Origin: Paraburkholderia acidisoli
Lineage (GTDB): Bacteria > Pseudomonadota > Gammaproteobacteria > Burkholderiales > Burkholderiaceae
Length of the DNA stretch: 64,000 nucleotides
NCBI RefSeq assembly: GCF_009789675.1
Contig: NZ_CP046913.1
Location: forward strand, 2,728,001 to 2,792,000
Direction of reading: 5' to 3'
The notes beneath the pieces are model-generated. The model searched no databases and was not told the origin of the DNA. It saw nothing but the letters and a program-made list of their open reading frames with translations. This document shows positions 1 to 9,003 of this stretch, one piece after another (the stretch's first letter is position 1; every line of letters starts with the position of its first letter). The position numbers and the translations under genes were made by a program.

Positions 1-389
1 ACCTGATTCGAATCGTCAATGAGCTCGAAGGACGAGACATTAAGTTCAAATCGGTCAAGGAATGCATCGACACCGGCGGCCCCGCAGGCAAGCTTGTATT
101 TCATTTGTTCGGCGCGCTCGCTGAGTTCGAGCGTGAACTGGTCAGAGAGCGTACCGTCGCTGGTCTAGCCGCCGCGCGGGCGCGCGGACGGAAGGGCGGC
201 CGGCCGCAAATATTGACCGAGAAAGAAACTCGAGCCGCGCTCGCGATGATGAAAAACCGAGACATTTCCGTTGCTGAAATCGCGCAGCGTTTCGGTGTAT
301 CCCGTTCCACCTTATATAGCCTACAGACGTCGCATCGCCAGTCTGTTGTTAGCAAGCTGAAGGGCGAAACGTTGGGGATGTCTCATTAG
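1..389 (+). CDS. Serine recombinase (resolvase/invertase family), C-terminal part
   Basis: The reading frame is open from base 3, so the gene begins outside the window and only about 128 C-terminal residues are visible. They include the typical resolvase/invertase segment GALAEFEREL followed by VRERTVAGLAAARARGRKGG, then a helix-turn-helix near the end (IAQRFGVSRSTLYSL). Family members cut and rejoin DNA through an N-terminal serine, which is not in view. The family includes Tn3-type resolvases and Pin-type invertases. Lying near a tRNA fragment, the gene is probably cargo or a transposon relic of an integrated element. Which subgroup it belongs to cannot be told from the tail. Confidence 0.9.
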   Translation, partial: LIRIVNELEGRDIKFKSVKECIDTGGPAGKLVFHLFGALAEFERELVRERTVAGLAAARARGRKGGRPQILTEKETRAALAMMKNRDISVAEIAQRFGVSRSTLYSLQTSHRQSVVSKLKGETLGMSH

Positions 390-448
390 AACAAGCCGTA
401 GGCCGCAGCACTGCTTGGCTTCGAAAACTTCGGCCCCCCCGAAAAATA

Positions 449-475
449 ACATCGTGTCCTTCAAGGACACGATGT
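449..475. repeat. Perfect 13-bp inverted repeat between convergent genes
   Basis: Two 13-base arms (449-461 and 463-475) are perfectly complementary around a single central base. The repeat lies between the stop of the recombinase gene and the stop of the convergent hypothetical gene. No T-run follows on either strand, so it is not a textbook terminator. It could still form a transcription-stopping hairpin, or be a protein-binding or recombination site. Confidence 0.75.
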
Positions 476-586
476 CCAATCTACCGGCCCAACAAACTAA
501 GAGCAGCCATACATCGAATGCTGCCGCCGCATAGTATGGAACTCGATAGCCGAAAAGGGGCTGATTTGCTCACGCCGAATTGAGCG

Positions 587-1072
587 TTAGAGCGAGGTCG
601 CCCAACCTTTTGCTGCCTCTTTGGATTCGGCTTGGAGGCCCTTGATGACATCTTTCACGTCTTCACCGCGCAGGTTGGCAACCACATACCCGATGCGCTT
701 GGCGCCCTTCGCAGTGACCACGAATGGTACGTCCCCAAGGCCCCAAATTTCCATGTCACGTTCATCAAGGGCTGCCTCAGCCTTCTTTGACGCAGGTTTG
801 AGGTAGCCGCGTTCGACCAGGCCGAGAATACCGACCTCAGTCAGCTTGTCACATTCACGTGAATCGAACGCCCCATATTTGCGATAGAGCAGATTGGTGA
901 AGTTTCGACTGTTATACGTCTTGGTCAGACACATCATGCCCAAGACAAGCGCTTCCATCGGCGGCAACTCGTCCGCCTCTTTGCGACCTGAGATGGGCTT
1001 TACCGCGTTATAAAAGTAGAGACTCGTCAGCGTCTGCAAAAAAACTTGGCTCGGGTCATTCGACTTCTTCAA
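587..1072 (-). CDS. Hypothetical protein, possible winged-helix fold
   Basis: A 161-residue protein I do not recognise. The frame begins with TTG, and a purine-rich ribosome site (GAGAGGAA on the minus strand, about 1077-1084) lies a few bases upstream, which supports that start. Residues about 70-130 resemble a winged helix: a helix with LTEVGILGLVERGYL, a charged stretch, then FVVTAKGAKRIGYV, similar to the wing of MarR-like regulators. This fold idea is only an inference from the pattern. No signal peptide or membrane segment is seen. The gene lies inside the apparent integrated element, converging with the recombinase gene, and is probably element cargo. Confidence 0.6.
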   Translation of the reverse strand: MKKSNDPSQVFLQTLTSLYFYNAVKPISGRKEADELPPMEALVLGMMCLTKTYNSRNFTNLLYRKYGAFDSRECDKLTEVGILGLVERGYLKPASKKAEAALDERDMEIWGLGDVPFVVTAKGAKRIGYVVANLRGEDVKDVIKGLQAESKEAAKGWATSL

Positions 1073-1362
1073 AACAATTCCTCTCGCGAAGTGTGGTCAA
1101 TAGACCTTGGATGTAACAAGGCCACTTCTCTGGTTTACGGCAATCGCCTCCTCACCTTGAGTCCGTGGGATGTGCCATTGAAAACGAATGAAATTTATGC
1201 GAAAGCAGCGAACCCGGGGGCGCCGCTGGCATGAAGTACGGTTGGAAGCGTTGCTTTCAATCGAATATCCGAACGTGTCGGCACACGATATACGATGACC
1301 GATGCGGACGGCTGCCTTGTATGCAACCGCATAACTGGCGGTTTCGCATGGGGCGAAAGAGT
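1073..1362. other. Non-coding stretch of the integrated element
   Basis: No convincing gene is present. The short ORFs here overlap one another on both strands and have compositions unlike proteins. A small hairpin-forming sequence lies at 1274-1287 (CGTGT/ACACG). A partial copy of the ATGCGAAAGC motif occurs near 1197, and a degenerate inverted copy near 1335-1349, related to the repeats that follow. Confidence 0.5.
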
Positions 1363-1523
1363 ATGGTGGCGCTTTCGCATAAGCCCCCGTTGCGAGTCTG
1401 ACCATCTTCGCGGATTGCTGGACCGGAGCCAACCTGCGAACCGTGCACGCCACCCAATGCCATGCCGGTCTAATGCGAAAGCGCCACCATTGACGGGACG
1501 TCCTTATGCGAAAACGCCACCAT
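1363..1523. repeat. Nested 18-bp repeats, possible insertion-sequence end remnant
   Basis: The 18-mer ATGCGAAAGCGCCACCAT occurs at 1473-1490 on the plus strand, with one mismatch at 1506-1523 on the plus strand, and perfectly at 1363-1380 on the minus strand. Two direct copies start 33 bp apart facing an inverted copy, with no transposase between them. IS21-family elements are known for several repeated binding sites at each terminus, so this could be a collapsed or internally deleted element. The family assignment is inference; the repeat itself is directly visible. Confidence 0.6.
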
Positions 1524-1799
1524 AGACACGGCGGCTTGATTCGAAGCCGGGCCGTCGGCGCACCGGTTGACGCGAGACCGTCACATCATTGCGGGAGTGA
1601 GGCGTAAATAAATCTGACGATGGCAAACGGGTGGCAGCCCAAGATGGTTCGCAGAGTGCAAAAATCGTTGGCAGATTAGTGGCAGTTTTTCGAACTTGCC
1701 ACCGAGTTCGGGAACGGCAGCCTGTTCCTTGCAATTCGTAAGTCATTGATTTATAATTAAACATCCCTCAACTGGGGCACCGCGTTTAAGCTCGAAATG
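1524..1799. other. Att-proximal non-coding DNA with TGGCAG-like repeats
   Basis: No gene is supported. The motif TGGCAG recurs at about 1632-1637, 1669-1674 and 1680-1685, with an inverted copy, TTGCCACC, at 1696-1703. Short repeated sites beside an att core often serve as integrase arm sites, but no integrase gene is visible here, so this role is speculative. The DNA is more AT-rich than the chromosome that follows. Confidence 0.35.
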
Positions 1800-1847
1800 G
1801 CGTTCGGGACGTAGAGGCCGGAGGTTCGAATCCTCTCACCCCGACCA
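1800..1847 (+). other. 3' fragment of tRNA-Pro(CGG), probable att site of an integrated element
   Basis: The stretch carries the 3' part of a proline tRNA: the anticodon loop TTCGGGA, the variable region, the T arm with GGTTCGAATCC, the acceptor strand CACCCCG, and CCA at 1845-1847. The matching 5' acceptor strand (CGGGGTG) and D arm are absent, and the sequence stops matching a tRNA just upstream of the anticodon. This is how the distal attachment site looks after an element inserts into a tRNA gene and restores the gene at its other end. The intact tRNA should then lie outside the window to the left. Confidence 0.75.
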
Positions 1848-1855
1848 GAATTTCG

Positions 1856-1887
1856 AAAAAGCCGCGCAGCATTGCGCGGCTTTTTTT
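1856..1887 (+). terminator. Rho-independent terminator, probably originally of the tRNA-Pro gene
   Basis: An A-run leads into the stem GCCGCGCA/TGCGCGGC with a four-base loop, followed by seven T. It sits 9 bases after the CCA of the tRNA fragment, as expected for the terminator of the native tRNA gene now separated from its promoter. Confidence 0.85.
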
Positions 1888-2087
1888 CGTCCGCGGTTTT
1901 TATCGCCGATGCCGTCAGCGCACTGCGGATCAATGCGAATCACCGCGCGCCATCGAGAAGACCGGCGCCGCGCCGGCATGGCCTTATCCGTCCGGCCAAC
2001 ACCCGGCCAACACCGGGCCAGCCGCCTCGGGCGCGCCCGACCCCTCTGCTATAGTCTTTCCATCCGCCCCCTCACTCCTCTCGACGC

Positions 2088-3407
2088 GTGGACCACCTTC
2101 CCTTATGGGCGCAGATTGGCGCCGTCTTCGTCCTGCTCATCTGCTCCAGCTTCTTCTCGATCTCCGAAACGGCGATGATGGCGCTTAACCGCCATCGGCT
2201 CAAACACCTCGCCAACCAGGGCGCGCTCGGCGCGAAAACCACCCAGGGCCTGCTCGGTCGCACCGACCTGCTGCTCTCCGTGATCCTGATCGGCAACAAT
2301 CTGTTCAACACGATCATCCCGGTGCTCACCACCTCGATCGCGCTGCGCACCTTCGGCCACGACAATCTCGTGCTCTCGGTGGCGACCGGCATCGTGGCGT
2401 TTCTCATCATCGTGTTCGCGGAAATCACGCCGAAGATCGTCGGCGCGACCTTTCCCGAAAAGATCGCCCTGCCCGCCAGCCTGCTGATCGCGCCGCTCAT
2501 GCGCGTGACGAAGCCCATCATCTGGTTCGTGAACGGCTTCGCCAATGCCATCCTGCGCGTGCTGCACATCAACACGAGCAAGGCGAACGATCAACGCATC
2601 TCCACCGAAGAACTGCGCAGTATCGTGCTCGAGTCGGGCAGTTTCATGCCGACCAAACACCGCAGCATTCTGCTCAACCTGTTCGATCTCGAAAACATCA
2701 CCGTCGACGATGTGATGATTCCGCGCCGGCGCATCGAGGCGCTCGATTACGACGCGCCGCTCGAAGACATCCTGCATCAGCTCGAAACCTGCTATCACAA
2801 CAAGCTGATCGTCTACCAGGGCGACATCGACCGCGTGCTCGGCGTGCTGCACGTGCGCAAGACGCTGGCCGGGCTGCATAACCAGGACTTCGAGCGCGAG
2901 ACGCTGCGCGAACTGCTCACCGAACCGTATTTCGTACCCACGGGCACGCCGGTGTTCCAGCAGCTTCAGTACTTCCAGGAAAGCCGTCATCGCATCGCGC
3001 TGGTCGTCAACGAATACGGCGAAATGGAAGGCCTCGTCACGCCCGAGGACATCATCGAGGAACTGATCGGCGAATTCACCACGTCGATGCCGCGCAGCGG
3101 TACGGGGCGCGGCGGCTGGAACGAACAGGGCGAGTGCATCGTGCCGGGCAGCATGCCGCTGCGCGAACTCAATCGCTGGCTGCACATCAAGCTGCCCACC
3201 GACGGCCCGAAAACGCTCAACGGCCTGATCCTCGAAACGCTCGAAGAGATTCCCGAAGGCGACGTGTGCCTGCAGATCAACGACGTCAAACTCGAAGTGC
3301 TGCGCAGCGACGATCAGGCCGTGCGCACCGTCAAGCTCTTCCGGCCCGGCGCGAAGGCGCGCGAGGGCACGCTGCAAAAAGCCAAAAAGCTGCTGCCCGG
3401 ACACTGA
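2088..3407 (+). CDS. HlyC/CorC (CorB-like) family membrane protein with DUF21 and CBS domains
   Basis: 439 residues from a GTG start. This start keeps the N-terminal membrane helix (IGAVFVLLICSSFFSISETAMMALNRHRL); the next in-frame ATG would delete it. Order of parts: DUF21 transmembrane domain (about 5-190) with the SETAMMALN signature, a CBS pair (about 205-330) containing VDDVMIPRRRI and MEGLVTPEDIIEELIGEF, and a C-terminal CorC/HlyC domain (about 345-425). Related proteins are implicated in magnesium or cobalt homeostasis at the inner membrane; the exact substrate here is not shown. It is the first chromosomal gene after the element boundary and precedes pilB on the same strand. Confidence 0.88.
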   Translation: MDHLPLWAQIGAVFVLLICSSFFSISETAMMALNRHRLKHLANQGALGAKTTQGLLGRTDLLLSVILIGNNLFNTIIPVLTTSIALRTFGHDNLVLSVATGIVAFLIIVFAEITPKIVGATFPEKIALPASLLIAPLMRVTKPIIWFVNGFANAILRVLHINTSKANDQRISTEELRSIVLESGSFMPTKHRSILLNLFDLENITVDDVMIPRRRIEALDYDAPLEDILHQLETCYHNKLIVYQGDIDRVLGVLHVRKTLAGLHNQDFERETLRELLTEPYFVPTGTPVFQQLQYFQESRHRIALVVNEYGEMEGLVTPEDIIEELIGEFTTSMPRSGTGRGGWNEQGECIVPGSMPLRELNRWLHIKLPTDGPKTLNGLILETLEEIPEGDVCLQINDVKLEVLRSDDQAVRTVKLFRPGAKAREGTLQKAKKLLPGH

Positions 3408-3496
3408 CGTTAGCCGTTCGGCCAGGTGGTGCGAGCACGCGCCGCGGCCGAAGATGAAGCCGTCACCCGATAAAGGCGGCTTCGCGCCGGCATGCG

Positions 3497-4765
3497 ATGT
3501 TTTCCACTCCTGATCAAACCGCACACGCCACCCGGGCGGCCCCTTTCGCCGGCAACGCCGAAAGCGGCGCGCTCGCGTCATCCCCGGCGTCGCTCGACGA
3601 CGCGCCCGCGGTTCGGCTGCTCACTCACACGCTGGGCGAAGCCGCGCGCCGCAACGCGTCCGACCTGCATGTCGAGCCCATGGAGCACGGCTGGCGCGTG
3701 CGTCTGCGTATCGACGGCGTGCTGCACGAAATGGCGCGGCCGCCCGCGCATTTGCGCGACGCGTTCGTCACGCGCATCAAGGTGCTCGCGCGCATGGACA
3801 TCGCCGAGCGGCGCATTCCGCAAGACGGGCGCCTGCGCCTCGCGTCCGGCGCGCCGTCGCAAGCCGCCGAGGACTATCGCGTGAATTCGCTGCCCACGCT
3901 GCACGGCGAAAAGCTCGTGCTGCGCCGGCTCGAAGCGCTTCCCGCCAACCTCACGCTCGACGCGCTCGGCCTGAACCCCGCGCAGCGCCAGGCGGTGGCC
4001 GCCGCGATCGGCGCGCCGCACGGGCTCGTGCTCGTGACCGGCCCCACCGGCAGCGGTAAAACGCTCTCGCTGTACTGCTTCCTGCAAATGCTCAACGGCA
4101 CCGCCCGCAATCTTTGCTCGGTCGAAGACCCCGCCGAGATCCAGCTCGCGGGCATCAATCAGGTCAACGTGCGCGAGAAGGCCGGCCTCACCTTCGCGGT
4201 CGCGCTACGCGCGCTGCTCCGCCAGGACCCGGACGTCATCATGATCGGCGAGATCCGCGACGAGGAAACCGCCAGCGTCGCCGTGAAAGCCGCGCAAACC
4301 GGCCACCTCGTGCTCTCGACCGTGCACACCAACGACGCGAGCGCCGCGTGCGCGCGTCTCATCGACATCGGTGTCGAACCGTACAACCTCGCGGGCGCGC
4401 TGCGGCTCGTCACGGCGCAGCGTCTCGTGCGGCGCCTGTGCATGCAGTGCCGCGCGCCGGGCGACGACTCGCCGGCGGCCTTGCGCGCCGCCGGTTGCAT
4501 CGACGCAGATGCCGCGCCGCTGTATGTCGCGCGCGGTTGCGAGGCGTGTCATGGCATCGGCTATCGCGGGCGCATTGGCATTCACGAAGTCATGCCGATT
4601 TCAACCGCCATGCGCGATCTGATCGTCGCGGGGCGCGGTGCCCACGAGATCGCGCGCGAAGCCCGCGCAAGCGGCGTGGCCAGCTTGCGCGCGGCCGCGC
4701 TCGCCCGGGTGCGAGACGGCACGACGAGTCTCGCGGAAGCGCTCGCCGCCACGGAGGCCGCATGA
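3497..4765 (+). CDS. pilB: Type IV pilus assembly ATPase PilB
   Basis: 422 residues of the GspE/PilB secretion-ATPase family, which powers pilin polymerisation at the cytoplasmic face of the pilus machine. Visible motifs: Walker A GPTGSGKT (182-189), an aspartate-box region (SVEDPAEI, about 208-215), Walker B in [14 protein letters not shown] (244-257), a His-box region (STVHTNDA), and a tetracysteine zinc site (C315, C318, C348, C351). It lacks the roughly 140-residue N-terminal domain of Pseudomonas PilB, giving a short form. Its end overlaps the pilC start by 4 nt, implying translational coupling. GspE of type II secretion is the alternative; linkage to pilC and pilD favours PilB. Confidence 0.88.
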   Translation: MFSTPDQTAHATRAAPFAGNAESGALASSPASLDDAPAVRLLTHTLGEAARRNASDLHVEPMEHGWRVRLRIDGVLHEMARPPAHLRDAFVTRIKVLARMDIAERRIPQDGRLRLASGAPSQAAEDYRVNSLPTLHGEKLVLRRLEALPANLTLDALGLNPAQRQAVAAAIGAPHGLVLVTGPTGSGKTLSLYCFLQMLNGTARNLCSVEDPAEIQLAGINQVNVREKAGLTFAVALRALLRQDPDVIMIGEIRDEETASVAVKAAQTGHLVLSTVHTNDASAACARLIDIGVEPYNLAGALRLVTAQRLVRRLCMQCRAPGDDSPAALRAAGCIDADAAPLYVARGCEACHGIGYRGRIGIHEVMPISTAMRDLIVAGRGAHEIAREARASGVASLRAAALARVRDGTTSLAEALAATEAA

Positions 4766-5988
4766 ACGCCGCCGTGGCCAATACGAATCGCGCGCATGCC
4801 GACTGGCGCTTCGCGTGGCGCGGACTCGATGCCACGGGCGCGCTCAAACGCGGCACGGTGATCGCGCTCGACGCGGCCGCCGTGCGCGTCGCGCTCAAGC
4901 GCGAACGCATTACCGTGCTCGCGATCGAGCGGCGCGCGAGCGCGCCCGCGCCCAAGGCCAGTCACGCCGACGTCACGCGCTTCACGCGCCAACTCGCGAG
5001 TCTGCTGCGCGCGGGCCTGCCGCTCGCGAACGCGCTCGATCTGCTCGCACAGTCGCCGGGGCCGCACGGCATGCCGCGCATCGCCGCCGCGCTGGCGCGC
5101 GACATCGCCACGGGCCTGCCGTTCGCCGCCGCGCTCGCGCGCCACCCCGCGCGCTTCGCCACGCTGTACTGCCAGCTCGTCGCGGTGGGCGAAGCCTCGG
5201 GCGCGCTCGCCACCGTGCTCGCGCGTCTCGCCGACGACCGCGAACGCGCCGCCGCGCAGCGCGCGAAAGTGCGCGCCGCACTCACGTATCCGGTAGCGGT
5301 GCTGCTGCTCGCGCTCGCCATCACCACGGCGTTGCTCGTCTGGGTGGTGCCGACCTTCAAGCAGATCTTCGACGGCTTCGGCGCCGCGTTGCCCGCGCCC
5401 ACACAATTCGTGCTGATGCTCTCGGCGGGTGCGGCGCGCTGGAGCGTGCCAACGGCGCTCGTCGTCGTGGCGGCCGTGGTCGCCTTGAATCAGGGTTTGC
5501 GCCGCTCGGAAGCGGCGCGTCTCGCGTTCGGCCGCACGCTGCTCAAGCTGCCGCTCTGCGGGCCGTTGCTCGTCACGTTGTGCGCGGCGCGCTGGAGCCG
5601 CGCGCTCGGCACGCTGCTCGCCGCCGGCACACCGCTCGCCGACGCCTTCGACTCGCTCGCACACGCCAGCGGCAATGCGTTCTTCGATCGCGCGAGCGCA
5701 GGCATCAGCGCGCGTCTGCGGCACGGCGAGCGCCTCGCCGCCGCGATGCGCGCCGCGGGCTGCTTTCCCGCCGACGTGATTCAGCCCGTGGCCGTGGCCG
5801 AGGAATCGGGCGCGCTCGACGCCATGCTGCTCGACGTGGCCGCGCTCGCCGATCGTCAGGTGGACGAAAAGATCGCGCTCGTCTCCAGCCTCTGCGAGCC
5901 GCTCGTAATCGTGGTGCTGGGCGCGCTGGTCGGTGGCCTCGTGGTGGCGATGTATCTTCCCATCATTCAACTGGGCAACGTGGTGTAG
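4762..5988 (+). CDS. pilC: Type IV pilus inner-membrane platform protein PilC
   Basis: 408 residues of the GspF/PilC family, the membrane platform on which PilB acts. ATG at 4762 overlaps the pilB stop; the frame is open much further upstream but that part lies inside pilB. Two T2SF domains (about 60-185 and 265-390) are visible, the first opening with VTRFTRQLASLLRAGLPLA. Hydrophobic segments follow the first domain (AVLLLALAITTALLVWVVP), lie in the middle (VPTALVVVAAVVAL), and sit at the C-terminus (VIVVLGALVGGLVVAMYLPI). PilC and GspF are hard to separate by sequence alone. Confidence 0.88.
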   Translation: MNAAVANTNRAHADWRFAWRGLDATGALKRGTVIALDAAAVRVALKRERITVLAIERRASAPAPKASHADVTRFTRQLASLLRAGLPLANALDLLAQSPGPHGMPRIAAALARDIATGLPFAAALARHPARFATLYCQLVAVGEASGALATVLARLADDRERAAAQRAKVRAALTYPVAVLLLALAITTALLVWVVPTFKQIFDGFGAALPAPTQFVLMLSAGAARWSVPTALVVVAAVVALNQGLRRSEAARLAFGRTLLKLPLCGPLLVTLCAARWSRALGTLLAAGTPLADAFDSLAHASGNAFFDRASAGISARLRHGERLAAAMRAAGCFPADVIQPVAVAEESGALDAMLLDVAALADRQVDEKIALVSSLCEPLVIVVLGALVGGLVVAMYLPIIQLGNVV

Positions 5989-6006
5989 CATCGCTGCCAG
6001 ATTCCG

Positions 6007-6042
6007 GTTCCGCTTCTTGTTCCGCTTCCCGTACCGCTTCAT
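6007..6042 (+). repeat. Three imperfect 12-bp tandem repeats before pilD
   Basis: Units starting with GTTCCGCTTC or GTACCGCTTC occur at 6007, 6019 and 6031, with the last unit running into the pilD ATG. They fill the place where a ribosome-binding site would be expected, and no clear purine-rich site is present. Confidence 0.7.
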
Positions 6043-6958
6043 GCCCGTTCCCATCCTGTCCGCTTCCGAAGCCAGCCCTACTTTCGCCGCCGTGCTCGGC
6101 ACGTTGCCATTCGGCGTGCTGATGGGCTTCGCCATCGTGATCGGGCTCGTGATCGGCAGCTTCCTCAATGTGGTCGTGCATCGTCTGCCGATCATGCTCG
6201 AACGCGCGTGGCGCGCCGACGTCGCCGAAACGCTCGGCACCCCCGGCCCGCTGTTCGAAAACGACGGCCTGCCCGCGCGCTACAACCTCTCGCTGCCGCG
6301 CAGCGCCTGTCCGCATTGCGGCCACGTGCTGCGCGCGTGGGAAAACATCCCCGTGTTCAGCTGGCTCGCGTTGCGCGGGCGCTGCTCGCAATGCCACGCG
6401 CGCGTGAGCGTGCGTTATCCGCTCATCGAACTGCTGGGCGCAGCGTGCGCGGCCGCCGCGCTCATCGCGTTCGGCCCGTCGGGCAAGGCCGTCGCCGCGT
6501 TCGCGCTGTGCGCCGTGCTGATCGCCGCGAGCGCCATCGATCTCGAACATCAAATGCTCTACGACGAGCTGACGCAACCGCTGCTCTGGGCCGGTCTCAT
6601 CGTCAATTTCGCCGGCACGTTCACGGGCCTGCACGAAGCCGTGATCGGCGCGATTGCCGGTTATCTCGCGCTCTGGTGCGTGTACTGGCTGTTCCGGTTG
6701 CTGCGCGGTATCGAAGGCATGGGGCACGGCGACTTCAAGCTGCTGGCCGCGCTCGGCGCGTGGCTCGGCTGGAGCGCGTTGCCGCAGATCGTCGTGATCG
6801 CCGCCGTCGCGGGCGCGATCGTCGGTGTCGCGGCCACCTTGAGCGGACGCATGCGTTTCGAAGAGCCGTTGCCGTTCGGTCCGTATCTCGCGGTGGGCGC
6901 GCTCGTCACCTTGTTTGCGGGCACGCCGCTATATGGCGCTTTTGCGTGGGGGAGTTGA
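6041..6958 (+). CDS. pilD: Prepilin leader peptidase / N-methyltransferase PilD
   Basis: 305 residues from ATG 6041. It cleaves and methylates type IV prepilins and pseudopilins at the inner membrane. The cytoplasmic zinc-like loop has two CxxC pairs (C90/C93 and C115/C118). The catalytic aspartates of this aspartic-protease family are D167 (in SAIDLEHQ) and D231 (in GMGHGDFK, the GxGD motif). About eight hydrophobic segments are present. The 53-nt gap from pilC is made of 12-bp tandem repeats without a clear ribosome site. An in-frame TTG at 6017 is an alternative start, but would add a Phe/Arg-rich repeat-encoded leader. Confidence 0.92.
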   Translation: MPVPILSASEASPTFAAVLGTLPFGVLMGFAIVIGLVIGSFLNVVVHRLPIMLERAWRADVAETLGTPGPLFENDGLPARYNLSLPRSACPHCGHVLRAWENIPVFSWLALRGRCSQCHARVSVRYPLIELLGAACAAAALIAFGPSGKAVAAFALCAVLIAASAIDLEHQMLYDELTQPLLWAGLIVNFAGTFTGLHEAVIGAIAGYLALWCVYWLFRLLRGIEGMGHGDFKLLAALGAWLGWSALPQIVVIAAVAGAIVGVAATLSGRMRFEEPLPFGPYLAVGALVTLFAGTPLYGAFAWGS

Positions 6959-6961
6959 TTC

Positions 6962-7570
6962 ATGTTCGCGGTTGGTCTCACGGGCGGCATCGGTAGCGGC
7001 AAATCGACGGTCGCCGATTTATTCGCGGCGCGCGGCGTCACGCTCGTCGACACGGACCTCATCGCGCATCGCGTCACCGCGCCGAACGGCGTGGCGATGG
7101 CGGCAATATCCGCACAATTCGGCCCCGAATTTGTTGCAGCGGACGGCTCGATGGATCGCACTCGCATGCGCACCCTCGTGTTCGGCGACGAGGCCGCGCG
7201 CAAGCGCCTCGAAGCGATCACGCATCCGCTCATACGTTCGGAAACCGAGCGCGAAATGCGCGAAGCGCGCGGCGCGTACGTCATGGCGGTCGTGCCCCTG
7301 CTCGTGGAATCGGGCACGTGGAAAACGCGCGTCGAGCGCGTGCTCACCGTCGATTGCAGCGTCGAAACGCAAATCGCGCGGGTGATGCGCCGCAATGGCT
7401 TTACGCGTGAGCAAGTGCTCGCCATCATCGCGCGGCAGGCCACACGCGAAGCGCGCCTCGCCGCCGCCGACGACATCGTGGCCAACGACGGCGCCACGCT
7501 CGAATCGCTCGAACAGGAAGTCGAGGCGCTGCATCAGAAGTATCTGAGACTCGCGCACGCGCGCGCATGA
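6962..7570 (+). CDS. coaE: Dephospho-CoA kinase
   Basis: 202 residues. Phosphorylates dephospho-CoA on the ribose 3'-hydroxyl with ATP, the last step of coenzyme A synthesis, in the cytosol. The P-loop GGIGSGKS lies at residues 8-15, followed by [13 protein letters not shown] and the lid-region sequence [12 protein letters not shown]. Length is normal for the family. It starts 3 bases after pilD ends, so it is probably in the same transcript, as often seen in gamma- and beta-proteobacteria where pilBCD adjoin coaE. Confidence 0.95.
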   Translation: MFAVGLTGGIGSGKSTVADLFAARGVTLVDTDLIAHRVTAPNGVAMAAISAQFGPEFVAADGSMDRTRMRTLVFGDEAARKRLEAITHPLIRSETEREMREARGAYVMAVVPLLVESGTWKTRVERVLTVDCSVETQIARVMRRNGFTREQVLAIIARQATREARLAAADDIVANDGATLESLEQEVEALHQKYLRLAHARA

Positions 7571-8634
<1,064 letters not shown>

Positions 8635-8677
8635 TCTTCAACCGCGTTTCAACCGCATCGACCCAAGTCCGTTTCGC

Positions 8678-8869
8678 ATGATCTCAGTCGTCAAATGTCC
8701 GTCCTGCGGCAAAGATGTCCGTTGGGTGCCGGAAAACCGCTTCCGCCCTTTCTGCTCGGAACGCTGCAAGCAACTCGATCTGGGCGCATGGGCTGCCGAG
8801 AAATATCGCATTGGCGGCAACGATGAAGAATCGCCGCCCGAAGACGCGCCCGGCGAAACGCGCCAGTAA
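8678..8869 (+). CDS. yacG: DNA gyrase inhibitor YacG (zinc-binding)
   Basis: 63 residues with the four zinc cysteines C7, C10, C26 and C30 (KCPSCGK and FCSERCK) and an acidic C-terminal tail. Family members bind GyrB and inhibit gyrase. It follows zapD by 43 bases on the same strand and ends shortly before a shared terminator. Confidence 0.93.
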   Translation: MISVVKCPSCGKDVRWVPENRFRPFCSERCKQLDLGAWAAEKYRIGGNDEESPPEDAPGETRQ

Positions 8870-8897
8870 CGCTCCGCGTCGTACCGAATCACCCATG

Positions 8898-8934
8898 AAA
8901 AAGGCCGCTCTGCATGATGCACAGCGGCCTTTTC
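8898..8934. terminator. Bidirectional terminator between yacG and the Nudix gene
   Basis: Arms AAAAGGCCGCT (8899-8909) and AGCGGCCTTTT (8923-8933) flank a 13-base loop, with A- and T-runs on the outer sides. It suits the end of yacG on the plus strand and of the convergent minus-strand operon. Confidence 0.8.
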
Positions 8935-9003
8935 GTTTCATGGCGAGATCACTAATCGGCTCGCCTTTCGCTTCATCGTCTCATGGACGCAAAGCGTGGC
9001 GCC

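Noticed and set aside
1097..1764. Several 60-118 codon frames in the element end
   Set aside because: They overlap each other on both strands, cross the repeat array, and have no recognisable features.
2103..3581. A 492-codon minus-strand frame
   Set aside because: Antisense shadow of the CBS-domain gene, with Arg/His/Asp-rich low-similarity composition.
4114..4761. An upstream extension of PilC
   Set aside because: It lies wholly within pilB in another frame; ATG 4762 with the 4-nt overlap is the natural start.
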